From NCBI GenBank assembly GCA_963923455.1, contig CAWULT010000023.1, positions 1 to 49,000 of the forward strand: a DNA stretch of 49,000 nucleotides, in the 5' to 3' direction. Within the stretch, counting starts at the first letter, position 1; every line of letters starts with the position of its first letter. Of the stretch, positions 1 to 8,067 are shown one piece after another. Made by a program: the position numbers and the translations under genes. The DNA comes from CAWULT01 sp963923455 (GTDB lineage Bacteria; Acidobacteriota; Vicinamibacteria; Vicinamibacterales; UBA2999). The notes beneath the pieces are model-generated. The model worked only from the letters and a program-made list of their open reading frames with translations, did not search any database and was not told the origin of the DNA.

Positions 1-14
1 TGTATAAGAGACAG
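1..14. other. Residual Nextera transposon mosaic-end sequence (library adapter)
   Basis: The first 14 bases, TGTATAAGAGACAG, match the last 14 bases of the 19-base Tn5/Nextera mosaic end. They interrupt the reading frame of the DUF1552 gene at the very edge of the window. This is best read as untrimmed adapter at a contig end, not genomic DNA. Confidence 0.93.
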
Positions 15-276
15 CGGTGTGGCTGCGGAACGGCTCGAGCGGCTTCCAGTTGAACGGCAGCTCGGCCGCGAGCGCGCCTTCCTTCTCGGGCACCCAGTAG
101 CCGGGCGCCATGCCGTGGGGCACGAAGCAGCCGACGAAGCGGGGCTTCGGGCTGGCCGCCGTCTGGGCGAGCAGCGTCGAGGCGGGCACCATGGCGTCGA
201 GCAGCGGCAGCGCGAGCGTCGCGCCCACACCTCGCAGGACCGTCCGGCGGGAAACGTGCTTCTTGGCGATGAACAT
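15..276 (-). CDS. DUF1552 family secreted protein, 3'-truncated by the contig edge
   Basis: Only the first 87 residues are present. The start ATG (276-274) follows an AGAGGA-type ribosome site and lies 17 bases after the stop of the DUF1592 gene, so the two form an operon. The N-terminus carries a twin-arginine-like stretch (SRRTVLRG, about residues 9-16) followed by a hydrophobic segment, which suggests export, possibly by Tat. The next residues include FVGCFVPHGMAPGYWVP, typical of DUF1552 proteins. In Planctomycetes and Acidobacteriota, DUF1552 genes are usually found beside DUF1592 cytochrome genes; their function is unknown. The rest of the gene is lost at the edge, where adapter sequence replaces it. 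Confidence 0.85.
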
Positions 277-293
277 CTTGTTCCTCTGATGCG

Positions 294-2822
294 TCAGCGG
301 GCGGCCCGCATGGTGGCCGGAACGGCCGTCTTCTGGTTCATCCGGAACGCGTCGCTCCTGACGATGCCGAGCACGAGCGACGAGAAGCGGTAGTTGCTGC
401 CGCGCGCGTCGCGCGCGATCGCGCGCACGAGCGGCATGTCCTGCGTCTCGACGCCGCGGCCGAGGGCGTAGGTCAGCAGCTTCTCCGTGACGACGCGGAC
501 GAACTGGTCGGAATAGCGCACCAGCACGCCGCGCAGGCTGGCCACGCCGTCGAGCTTGGTGCCGTCGACGAGTTCGCCGCTCGCGTCGATGGGCGACCCT
601 TCGTCGAGCGTCCGCCAGCCGCCCACGGCGTCGAAGTTCTCGAGCGCCAGGCCCATCGGCTCGAAGATCTTGTGGCACGAGGCGCACACGGGGTTGGTGC
701 GGTGCATCTCGAGGGTCTGCCGCATCGTGGGCACCTTCAGGTTGCCGGTCGTGTCGGCGGGCTTCTCCTTGAGCGCCGGCACGTTCGGCGGCGGGTCGGG
801 CGGGCTGACGCCCAGGAAAGTCTGCAGGAACCACTTGCCGCGCGTGACCGGCGAGGTACGGGCCGCGTTGGAGGTGACCGTCAGCAGCGCGCCCTTGCCG
901 AGCAGCCCGCGGCGCATGTCGAGCGCGGCCGGCAGCGTCACGCGCCGGAACTGCGGACCGTAGACGTTCGGGATGCCGTAGTGCTTGGCCAGGCGCTCGT
1001 TGACGAACGTGTCGTTGGCCGTCAGCAGGTCCAGGATGCTCCGGTCCTCGTGGACGATGCTGCCGAAGAACAGCTCCGCCTCGCGCTGGTAGGCGTTGCG
1101 CAGGTTGTCGTCGAAGTCCGGGAACAGGTTCACCACCGGCTCGCTGGCCTTGAGGCCGCGCACGTTGAGCCACTGCCCGGTGAAGTTGGCGACGAGAGCC
1201 TCGGACCGCGGATCGGCCAGCATCCGCTTGACCTGCCGCTCGAGCACGGCCGGATCCTTCAGCCGCCCCTGCGCGGCGACGGTGACAAGCTCGTCGTCGG
1301 GGATGCTGCTCCACAGGAAGAACGACAGCCGGGACGCGAGGGCGAGGTCGGTGATGCGGTACGGCCTGCCCGCGGCCACGACCGCCGGCTCCGGTTCGCG
1401 GCGGTAGATGAACTCGGGGTCCGCCAGCAGCCGCTGCAGCCCCGCCTCGATGCCGTCGTCGAAGCTGCCGTCGGCGCGGCCGTCCTGATAGAACGCCATC
1501 AGCGGCTCGAGGTCCGACGCCGTCACCGGCCGGCGGAAGGCGCGCCGCGCCAGCGTCCCGAGAATCTGGCGCGCGCAGGCGCCCTCCTCGCGCGGGGTGG
1601 CGGGCTTGCAGGTCAGGATCTTCCGGCGGCTGGCCGTGTCGGCCGCGCCGCGAGCCTCGAACGGCCCCTCGATCGTCACCTGCCCGACGTGCGGGTAGAA
1701 CAGGAAGCCGGGGATCGAGCCCGGCGTGTTCATCGTGCGCTGGAACGGGCGGTTCAGCTCCGTGCCCGGCAGGTCGTTGGTGGCGAGGAACGTGACGCCG
1801 ACCGTGTGCAGCCCGGCCGGCACCTTCACGCGCGGGGTGGCCTTGCCGTTGCCGGTGGTGTTGGCGATCTCCTTGTCCCAGTCGAACAGCTTCACCCGCT
1901 CGCCGTCGACGGTGACCTCGAGTTGCTCGCCGGTGACGCCGCCGAGCACCGCCTGGAAGTAGCCGGTGACGCCCTTGACCGTGAACGAGTACTCCCCGTC
2001 GGCCGGGAACTGGTACTTGATGAGCATCCCGCCGCGCGTGCCGAACGGCAGGCCGTCGACGTGGTAGTTCTGCGCCGTGTCCGGCGGCACGTCGAAGACG
2101 GCCTGGGTGGGCGCGGAGACGTGGCCGAGCGCGAGCCGGCTGATCTTGCCCGCGGCCGACAGGTACGCCTCGAGCAGCGCCGGCGACATCGTCAACGCAC
2201 CCGCGATGTTGTCGAAGCCGCGCGTGGAGTCGTCGGGCGGCAGGAACTTCGTCGCGTCGACCTCGAGGGCCAGCAGGTCGCGGATCACGTTGGCGTACTC
2301 GGTGCGGTTCAGGCGATGGAGCCCCGGCGGCGGCACGTGCTGCACGGCCTGGCGGTCGAGTTCACCTTCCATCCAGCTGACCAGCGAATCGAGCGTGGCG
2401 CGCTCGGGCCGCGGCACGCCCATCGGCGGCATCAGCCCGGCGCGGAGCTTGCGGACGACCTTTTCGGCCGTCTCGGCCTGCGCCGACAGGTGCGCCATGT
2501 CCAGGTCGTCGAGGCGGAAGTTCGCCGTCTTCAGCCGGGCGTTGTGGCAGGTGACGCAGTACTTGTCGACCAGCGCGCGCTGCGCGGCCGCGTCGGCCGG
2601 GGACGTCGCCGTCCTCGCCGGGACCGTGGCCGGCGGCTGCGCGTGGGCCGGAACCTGGGCGCGGGCGGCGGCCGGAGCCGGCGCTGCTGCCGAGAACGGC
2701 GCGGGCTGGGAGGATCCGGGAGCCGTCCGGCGCGGCTGCGCCGACGACGGGCCGGTCTGGCCGGCCACGAGTGCAGCCGACAGCATCAGGATGCCGCCGG
2801 CGGCGAACCATCTCGAAATCAC
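294..2822 (-). CDS. DUF1592-family multi-domain secreted protein with two c-type heme motifs
   Basis: The protein has 842 residues. A signal peptide (about residues 1-28) and an Ala/Pro-rich linker lead to a CXXCH heme-binding motif, CVTCH at 89-93. A second motif, CASCH, lies at 713-717. The layout fits the planctomycete-type family: an N-terminal cytochrome-like PSCyt domain, then DUF1587, DUF1595, DUF1592, DUF1588 (around the second CXXCH) and DUF1585. It is presumably periplasmic and heme-binding; family members are suspected in redox or polysaccharide breakdown, but no reaction is established. The start is GTG at 2822, with GGAGG four bases upstream, a rather short spacing. It is co-transcribed with the DUF1552 gene just downstream. 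Family assignment is strong, function unknown. Confidence 0.9.
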   Translation of the reverse strand: MISRWFAAGGILMLSAALVAGQTGPSSAQPRRTAPGSSQPAPFSAAAPAPAAARAQVPAHAQPPATVPARTATSPADAAAQRALVDKYCVTCHNARLKTANFRLDDLDMAHLSAQAETAEKVVRKLRAGLMPPMGVPRPERATLDSLVSWMEGELDRQAVQHVPPPGLHRLNRTEYANVIRDLLALEVDATKFLPPDDSTRGFDNIAGALTMSPALLEAYLSAAGKISRLALGHVSAPTQAVFDVPPDTAQNYHVDGLPFGTRGGMLIKYQFPADGEYSFTVKGVTGYFQAVLGGVTGEQLEVTVDGERVKLFDWDKEIANTTGNGKATPRVKVPAGLHTVGVTFLATNDLPGTELNRPFQRTMNTPGSIPGFLFYPHVGQVTIEGPFEARGAADTASRRKILTCKPATPREEGACARQILGTLARRAFRRPVTASDLEPLMAFYQDGRADGSFDDGIEAGLQRLLADPEFIYRREPEPAVVAAGRPYRITDLALASRLSFFLWSSIPDDELVTVAAQGRLKDPAVLERQVKRMLADPRSEALVANFTGQWLNVRGLKASEPVVNLFPDFDDNLRNAYQREAELFFGSIVHEDRSILDLLTANDTFVNERLAKHYGIPNVYGPQFRRVTLPAALDMRRGLLGKGALLTVTSNAARTSPVTRGKWFLQTFLGVSPPDPPPNVPALKEKPADTTGNLKVPTMRQTLEMHRTNPVCASCHKIFEPMGLALENFDAVGGWRTLDEGSPIDASGELVDGTKLDGVASLRGVLVRYSDQFVRVVTEKLLTYALGRGVETQDMPLVRAIARDARGSNYRFSSLVLGIVRSDAFRMNQKTAVPATMRAAR

Positions 2823-2881
2823 ACGACCTCCGTCACACCTCGCGCCGGTGGCGGGTCTGCCGCCGGCGGGAGCGCACGTCT

Positions 2882-2910
2882 GGTGTACGCGGACCCCGCG
2901 GCCATGTCAA
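2882..2910 (-). promoter_or_regulatory. Sigma70-type promoter for the DUF1592-DUF1552 operon
   Basis: On the minus strand a perfect TTGACA (2910-2905) is followed after 17 bases by TACACC (2887-2882). This would give a leader of roughly 50 bases before the GTG at 2822. The -35 is consensus and the -10 is weak; this is a prediction from sequence only. Confidence 0.55.
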
Positions 2911-2976
2911 GTATCGGCCGGCCCGCAGCCATGCCGGACCGCTATACCAGCCACGGCGAGGGGCGCTCCCCGTCGC

Positions 2977-2982
2977 TATAAT
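2977..2982 (+). promoter_or_regulatory. -10 box (TATAAT) of a probably leaderless gene
   Basis: A consensus TATAAT sits only seven bases before the ATG at 2990, so transcription would begin at or next to the A of the start codon. No clear -35 or Shine-Dalgarno sequence is visible. In sequence this GC-rich, a perfect TATAAT is unlikely by chance. Confidence 0.5.
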
Positions 2983-2989
2983 CCCCGGC

Positions 2990-3868
2990 ATGCGAACAAT
3001 CGTAGCGGTTGCAGGCGTGATCCTGACCCTGAGCCAGGCGCCCGGGGCGCAGCAGGCACCGGCCGCCGGCCGCGGTGGAGGCCAGCCGGTCCAGGCCATC
3101 CAGATGGTCAAGCCCGGCCTCTACGTCGTCCCGGGCGGCGGCTCGAACTCCATCGTCCGGGTGACGCCGGACGGCGTGATCCTCGTCGACACCAAGATGC
3201 CGGGCGAGGCCAACTACGACGCGCTGGTCGCGCAGATCAGGACGGTGACCGACAAGCCGATCCGGTTCGTCGCGGTCACGCACCATCACGCGGACCACAC
3301 CGGCAACGACGCCCGGTTCATCGCCGCCGGCGCGCAAGTGGTCGGACACCGGCAGCTCGCCGAGAACCTCAAGACCTATCAGTTCGATCCGCTGCCGGCG
3401 CCGCCCAACGTCACGTACGACGGGCGGAGCCATGAGATCCGGCTGGGCGGGGTGAGGGTGCGCGTGCTGCACCTCGGCCGGGCGCACACCAGCGGCGACA
3501 GCGTCGTCTACTTCCCGGACCTGAAGGTGGTGGCGACGAGCGACGCGGTGACGGTCGGGGCGGGAGGGCCCCTCGTCGACTACGCGGGCGGGGGAAGCGC
3601 GCTCGAGTGGCGCCGGGTGCTCGACGCCATGCTGAAGCTGGACTTCGACACGGCGATTCCCGGCGCCGGCCCTGTGTTGAAGCGCGCCGACGTCGCGGAG
3701 TTCCGGACGAAATTCAACACCGTGATCGACCGCGCCGCCGCGCTCGTGCGCCAGGGGGTGCCGACCGATCAGCTGCTGGCCCGGATCAGGACCGACGACA
3801 TCGGCTGGGCGCCCCGCGTCCCGCTGGTCGACAGGTTCTCCGAGGAGTTGTCGAAGGCGGCGCGCTGA
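2990..3868 (+). CDS. Secreted metallo-beta-lactamase-fold hydrolase
   Basis: The protein has 292 residues. A short hydrophobic N-terminus (about 1-20) looks like a signal peptide. The MBL-fold metal motif HxHxDH is present (H98, H100, D102, H103 within THHHADH). H166 and D170 (RAHTSGD) and D185 match the next expected positions. The usual late His ligand, in an IPGHGP-type motif, is replaced: the sequence reads IPGAGP with Ala at about residue 226. Related exported MBL proteins vary at this position, so the protein may use a reduced metal site or a different ligand. The ATG at 2990 is chosen because TATAAT lies just upstream and the hydrophobic leader begins there. The substrate cannot be told; it stands alone between divergent genes. 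Confidence 0.85.
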   Translation: MRTIVAVAGVILTLSQAPGAQQAPAAGRGGGQPVQAIQMVKPGLYVVPGGGSNSIVRVTPDGVILVDTKMPGEANYDALVAQIRTVTDKPIRFVAVTHHHADHTGNDARFIAAGAQVVGHRQLAENLKTYQFDPLPAPPNVTYDGRSHEIRLGGVRVRVLHLGRAHTSGDSVVYFPDLKVVATSDAVTVGAGGPLVDYAGGGSALEWRRVLDAMLKLDFDTAIPGAGPVLKRADVAEFRTKFNTVIDRAAALVRQGVPTDQLLARIRTDDIGWAPRVPLVDRFSEELSKAAR

Positions 3869-4050
3869 TCCCGGCGAGCCGGCCCCGACCGCAACTGGCG
3901 TTGACGGCGGAGGCGCCGGGGCACCGGCCCCCGATCGGGCGCCGGCGGTAATCCGAGACACTGCCGCACGTTACGGCGACGGTTTCGGGCCGGCCCGTGT
4001 GGCGGCCCGGTTGCACCGGGCCTCCGGGACCCGAGTCCCAGGAGGACCAC

Positions 4051-4377
4051 ATGACCGTCAGAATCACGCCGTACGACAAGAGCACGCCCCCCGGAAAGCT
4101 GGCCGACGCCGAAGTGCACTTCAGCGAGGGCCCCCTCGATGGCCTGAAGCTCGTGGGCTTCGGCATCTGGGAGCGCAAGGGGGGCGGGGGCCGCAACGTA
4201 ACCTTCCCCGCGCGGCAGTACTCCGTCAACGGCGAACGCCGCAGCTTCGCGCTGCTGCGCCCCATCACCGACAACGCCGCGCAGAACGCGCTGCGCGACC
4301 TGATCCTCGACGCCTACGCGCGGTTCGAGCAAGAGGTGACGGCGGCGGGCGAAGACCTGCTCGAAGACGTGTCGTGA
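4051..4377 (+). CDS. Small protein with SpoVG-like pattern
   Basis: This 108-residue protein starts at ATG 4051 behind a strong AGGAGG site (4040-4045). The pattern of an N-terminal beta strand, a central segment rich in aromatic and Gly residues ending in VTFPAR, then ERRSFALLRPI and a C-terminal helix, resembles SpoVG-family proteins (site-specific DNA/RNA-binding regulators), where a similar order of strands and a final helix is seen. The likeness is distant and from memory only; a plain hypothetical protein is the alternative. A stable hairpin follows between this gene and the convergent glycosyltransferase gene. There is no operon partner. Confidence 0.6.
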   Translation: MTVRITPYDKSTPPGKLADAEVHFSEGPLDGLKLVGFGIWERKGGGGRNVTFPARQYSVNGERRSFALLRPITDNAAQNALRDLILDAYARFEQEVTAAGEDLLEDVS

Positions 4378-4390
4378 CACCCGCGCGGCG

Positions 4391-4406
4391 CCGCCCCCAG
4401 GGGCGG
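4391..4406. terminator. Hairpin between convergent genes
   Basis: A GC stem (CCGCCCC paired with GGGGCGG, seven base pairs with a very tight loop) lies between two convergent stop codons (4375-4377 and 4409-4411). It has no T-tract on either strand, so it may be a bidirectional transcript end or only an RNA stabiliser. Confidence 0.4.
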
Positions 4407-4408
4407 GC

Positions 4409-6220
4409 TCAGCGCAGGCGGTCGGTCGGGTAGGCCGCGCCCGTCTGCCCGCGGTCCAGCGGGTCGTAGAGCCAGACCCGCGTGGTGTAGCCGAAGTCCG
4501 CCCGCGGGCGCCAGTCGAGCCGCACCAGCGGCGAGGCCGGGAAGCGTTCGCGCAGCGCGGGCAGTTCCCAGTCCTCGACGAGCAACACGACGCGCCGGCC
4601 GCGGGCGCGAAGGTCCGCCACCGCCGTGTCGAGCGGCACGTCGAGCAGGTCCCAGCGCACGACCGGGAGCCCGGTGTAGTGGCGGACGCTGCCGCTCTCC
4701 TGGAAGGTGACCACGACGGTATTGCGTGGCTGAGACGCCTCGAGGTAGCGCCCCACCGTGCGGTACCGGCTCTCGTAGGTGCGCAGGTTGAAGGCCTGCT
4801 CGCGCTCGGCGGCCAGCACGTTGACGGCGCCGGCCAGCGTCAGGCCGGCCACGAGCACGACACCGCCGGCGGCGGGCCGCGCCGCCGCGGCCTCGCTGGC
4901 GAGGGCTCCGGCACACGCCCACGCGAACGGCAGCGCCGGCAGCAGGAAGCGAAAGTACGCCCAGTCGGGGAACACGCCGTAGGGCAGGTAGAGGACGAGC
5001 AGGACGCTGCCAACGAGGCACGCCGCCAGCACCGGCGCCGCCACGCGCGCGAGGCGCGCGGCCCGCTCGCGCGTGGCGAGCACCGCGGCGAGCGCCGCCG
5101 CGGTCACGACGAGTGCGGGCGCCTCGCCCCGAACGACGCGCCAGGCGTAGTCGCGCACGTTCGGCAGGATGTTCGCCGCGGCGAAGTACGTGGCGACGTC
5201 GTCACCGTAGCCGGTGCGCAGCACCGATCCGTAGAGCGCGTGCTGCCACCCGAGCAACGCGAGCAACGGCAGCGCCACGCCGGCGACGCAGACGAGGGCG
5301 CGCCCCCAGCCCCACGCCCCCGGCCTCGCGTGGCGGGGCCAGGACAGCGCGAGCAGCACGATCGGCGCGGCCAGCGGGGCGAGGTTGGGTCTCGTCAGAA
5401 TCGCCAGGCCCGATGCGAGGCCCGCGCCGAGCGCGGACCCGCGCGAGGTGCCGAGCGCGGCCCACGCGGCCAGCGCCCACCACGCGGCCGCCGGCACGTC
5501 GCTCATCGGGACCACTGCGTGGAACAGCAGCACCGGGCTCGTCGCGGCGAGCACCGCCGCGGCAAGGCCGGCAAGCGCCGAGTGCAGCCGCCGGCCGATG
5601 CCGTAGGTCGCCAGCACCAGCACCGCGGCGAAGAGGGGCGTCACGACGTAGGGCGCGTCCGCCCCGGCGGCGGCGCGCGCAGCCGCAAGGATCAGGGGCA
5701 GCCCTGGCGGATAGACGGGCACGTACGTGCCGGGCGGGAACGGGCTGTGCGGATCGACCGCCGGCCGGTAGCCGAGCGGCGCGAACGCCCATGCGGCGCC
5801 GGGCCACGGCATCGCCGACGCGAGCGGCTGGGTCCACGTGGCCCGGCCCGACACGAGGAGCTCGGCCTGGCTCACGTAGGCCGAGGGGTCGGTGGCCGAC
5901 GCGGCGAAGGTGCCGAAGGCGACGCCGGCGCCGGCCGTCGACGCGGCGAGGACGACGGCGAGGGCCGTGGCGTGTCGCGCGAGCGCGCCGGTCACCGACG
6001 CCAGCGCCGCGCGCGCCTCGTCGCGTCCGTGCAACCACAGCGCGATGCCCGCTGCCAACACGACGGCCAGGGGTCCGCCGAGGCCATGCGCGGAGAGGCG
6101 CAGCGGTCCGGCGCGGACCGTGAAACCGCCTGTCACGGCGACGACGACGCCGACGGCCAGCGCGAGCGTGCCGGCCGCGGCCCAGGCCCGGCTACGACAG
6201 CACCGGGAGAAGACGCGCAT
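4409..6220 (-). CDS. Polytopic membrane glycosyltransferase-like protein (GT39/ArnT-like)
   Basis: The protein has 603 residues with about ten or more hydrophobic segments, beginning with one near residues 12-30. An extracytoplasmic loop after the first helices and the motif VYPPGLPLIL (about 170-180) are typical of GT-C glycosyltransferases of the GT39/GT83 (PMT/ArnT) type, which move sugars from polyprenyl-phosphate donors onto lipids or proteins outside the membrane. The C-terminal third (about 460-600) is soluble. The ATG at 6220 overlaps the end of the upstream radical SAM gene by 29 bases, so the two are probably co-transcribed. Donor and acceptor are unknown. A polyprenol-phosphate mannose synthase-like gene elsewhere in the window (26133) could supply a donor, but that link is inference. 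Confidence 0.75.
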   Translation of the reverse strand: MRVFSRCCRSRAWAAAGTLALAVGVVVAVTGGFTVRAGPLRLSAHGLGGPLAVVLAAGIALWLHGRDEARAALASVTGALARHATALAVVLAASTAGAGVAFGTFAASATDPSAYVSQAELLVSGRATWTQPLASAMPWPGAAWAFAPLGYRPAVDPHSPFPPGTYVPVYPPGLPLILAAARAAAGADAPYVVTPLFAAVLVLATYGIGRRLHSALAGLAAAVLAATSPVLLFHAVVPMSDVPAAAWWALAAWAALGTSRGSALGAGLASGLAILTRPNLAPLAAPIVLLALSWPRHARPGAWGWGRALVCVAGVALPLLALLGWQHALYGSVLRTGYGDDVATYFAAANILPNVRDYAWRVVRGEAPALVVTAAALAAVLATRERAARLARVAAPVLAACLVGSVLLVLYLPYGVFPDWAYFRFLLPALPFAWACAGALASEAAAARPAAGGVVLVAGLTLAGAVNVLAAEREQAFNLRTYESRYRTVGRYLEASQPRNTVVVTFQESGSVRHYTGLPVVRWDLLDVPLDTAVADLRARGRRVVLLVEDWELPALRERFPASPLVRLDWRPRADFGYTTRVWLYDPLDRGQTGAAYPTDRLR

Positions 6221-7958
6221 TCTCCTTCTGGCGCTTCGGGGGCAGGGTCCACTCCGCGCGCAGGGACTTGTCGAACTCGGCGCGGAAGAACGAGGTCTTC
6301 ATGCCACCGTCGATGATGTCCCACGGCAGCACGGCGTCCTGCGAGCGGTCGCGGAAGACGTAGAAGTCGGCGTCGAGGCCCACCTCGGCCACGGCCGCGC
6401 GCCAGTCGCCGCCGTTGCGCTCGGCGGCCTCGATGGCGGGGGCGACCCGGCGGTCGCCGAGCGAGAGCAGCGCCTGGTAGAACGAATGGCGTTCGGACTT
6501 GATGTTGAAGTAGACGTTGTCGATCCCGGCCGTCAGCGTGCGCAGCCGCTTGATCTTGCGCGTGATCGAGGCGTCGCCCTCCATCGGGATCCACTGGTAC
6601 GCGGTGCCGGGTTTCGGTACCAGCGGGTTGACGCTGCCCACGATGCGGCCCACGCGGCCGCGGTCGCGCGCGTGGCGCATCATGCTGTCGCGGAGCGCCA
6701 GCGTGAGGTCGCGGATCGCCACCAGGTCGTCGTCGGTCTCGCCGGGGATGCCGATCATGAAGTAGAGCTTCAGGTTCTCCATGCCGGACGCGAAGATCAT
6801 CTCCCCCGCCGCCTTGATCTCGTCGTCGGTGACGGTCTTGTTGATGACGCGGCGCAGGCGGTCGGAGCCGGCCTCGGGCGCGATGGTGATGGTCCGTTCG
6901 CCGCTCCGGCGCAGCAGGCCGAGAATCGCCGGCGTCAGGTCGTCGAGCCGCAGCGAGGCCGGGCTGAGCGCGTAGCCCATGTCGACGAGCCGCGTCAGGA
7001 TCTCCTCGATGTCGGGATGATCGCAGAGCGCGATCGACACCAGGCCCGCGTGATTCGAGTAGGGCCGCGCGGCCTCGGCCAGCGCCAGGATGCGCTCCTT
7101 CGGAAACGCACGGACCGGCAGGTAGTTGTAGCCCGCCCAGCAGAAGCGGCACAGGTTGGCGCAGCCGCGCACCACCTCCACCAGGAAGCGCGAGCCGAAC
7201 TCGGTCTCGGGCGTGAAGATCGTGGTCGACGGCGGGTCGGCGTCGTCAGTGGCCCTCAGGGCGGCCTTCTTCACGACGGGCGGCGCGCCCGTGCCGGGCC
7301 TCGGCACGAACGCCGCGAGGGTGCCGTCGGGCCGGTATTCGATGTCGTAGAACGACGGCACGTAGTAGCCGCGCTCTCCGGCGAGCCGCCGCAGCAGGTC
7401 CTCACGGTCGCTGGCGCCGGCAAACGCCGCCACGAGCGGCGGCACCAGCGCCTCCCCCTCCCCGGCAGCGATCACGTCCGCGAACGGGGCCAGCGGCTCG
7501 GGGTTCACGAAGGTGACCGCGCCGCCGATCATCACGAGCGGGTCGTGATGGGTGCGGGACTCGGCGCGCGCCGGCACGCCGGCCAGGCGCAGCATCGTGA
7601 CGACGTTGGTGTAGTCCCACTCGAACGACACCGAGAACGCGAACACGTCGAAGTCGCGCACGGGCGTCTGCGACTCCAGCGTCACGAGGGGCTCTCCCGC
7701 GGTGCGCAGCGCGGCCAGTTCGCTCTTGGGCGGCAGGAACACCCGCTCGCAGACGATGTCGGGCTGGGCGTTCAGCAGCCGGTAGATCGTCTGGAACCCC
7801 AGGTTGGACATTCCGACGAAGTACGTGTTCGGGAAGGCCAGCGCGATGCGCAGGCGTCCGCCGTGGGGCTTGCGGACGTAGCCCACCTCCCTGGAGAGGA
7901 GTTCCAGGGCCCGCTCGCGCTGCTGCCAGTGTTTCATCGGGTCTGGCTCTATTGTCAC
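6192..7958 (-). CDS. B12-binding-domain radical SAM protein (TIGR03960-like)
   Basis: The protein has 588 residues. The N-terminal part (about 35-200) fits a cobalamin-binding-like domain of the kind found in TIGR03960 proteins. The radical SAM 4Fe-4S motif CxxxCxxC is at C266, C270 and C273 (GCANLCRFC). The remainder follows a SAM barrel with EAGSDRLRRVINK near residue 370. These proteins often sit near ribosome or RNA-modification genes and many occur beside a DUF2344 partner; no such partner is present here. The listed start is GTG 7958; an ATG at 7937 (M8) is equally likely and would give 581 residues. A 7-bp hairpin lies just upstream. The reaction is unknown. Confidence 0.85.
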   Translation of the reverse strand: MTIEPDPMKHWQQRERALELLSREVGYVRKPHGGRLRIALAFPNTYFVGMSNLGFQTIYRLLNAQPDIVCERVFLPPKSELAALRTAGEPLVTLESQTPVRDFDVFAFSVSFEWDYTNVVTMLRLAGVPARAESRTHHDPLVMIGGAVTFVNPEPLAPFADVIAAGEGEALVPPLVAAFAGASDREDLLRRLAGERGYYVPSFYDIEYRPDGTLAAFVPRPGTGAPPVVKKAALRATDDADPPSTTIFTPETEFGSRFLVEVVRGCANLCRFCWAGYNYLPVRAFPKERILALAEAARPYSNHAGLVSIALCDHPDIEEILTRLVDMGYALSPASLRLDDLTPAILGLLRRSGERTITIAPEAGSDRLRRVINKTVTDDEIKAAGEMIFASGMENLKLYFMIGIPGETDDDLVAIRDLTLALRDSMMRHARDRGRVGRIVGSVNPLVPKPGTAYQWIPMEGDASITRKIKRLRTLTAGIDNVYFNIKSERHSFYQALLSLGDRRVAPAIEAAERNGGDWRAAVAEVGLDADFYVFRDRSQDAVLPWDIIDGGMKTSFFRAEFDKSLRAEWTLPPKRQKENARLLPVLS

Positions 7959-7964
7959 CGAACC

Positions 7965-7980
7965 CGAGCCGTCCGGCTCG
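7965..7980 (-). terminator. Short perfect hairpin downstream of ftsZ, upstream of the radical SAM gene
   Basis: CGAGCCG (7965-7971) and CGGCTCG (7974-7980) form a 7-bp perfect stem. It lies about 90 bases after the ftsZ stop on the minus strand. The region from 7996 to 8067 is also very rich in GGGCCC-type palindromes. No T-tract follows, so a terminator role for the dcw operon is only a guess. Confidence 0.35.
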
Positions 7981-8067
7981 TCGGGGGGCTGGAGATGCGC
8001 TGGCGGAGCGACGGCGGGCCGGGCCGCCCGGGCCCGGCTCGACGGCCGGGGCCCGGCGCGCGGCCCG

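Noticed and set aside
672..2981. Long plus-strand open frame (769 codons) opposite the DUF1592 gene
   Set aside because: Its product is Arg/Gly/Ala-rich without any recognised domain and lies antisense to a clear gene; GC-rich third positions make such shadow frames common in this window.
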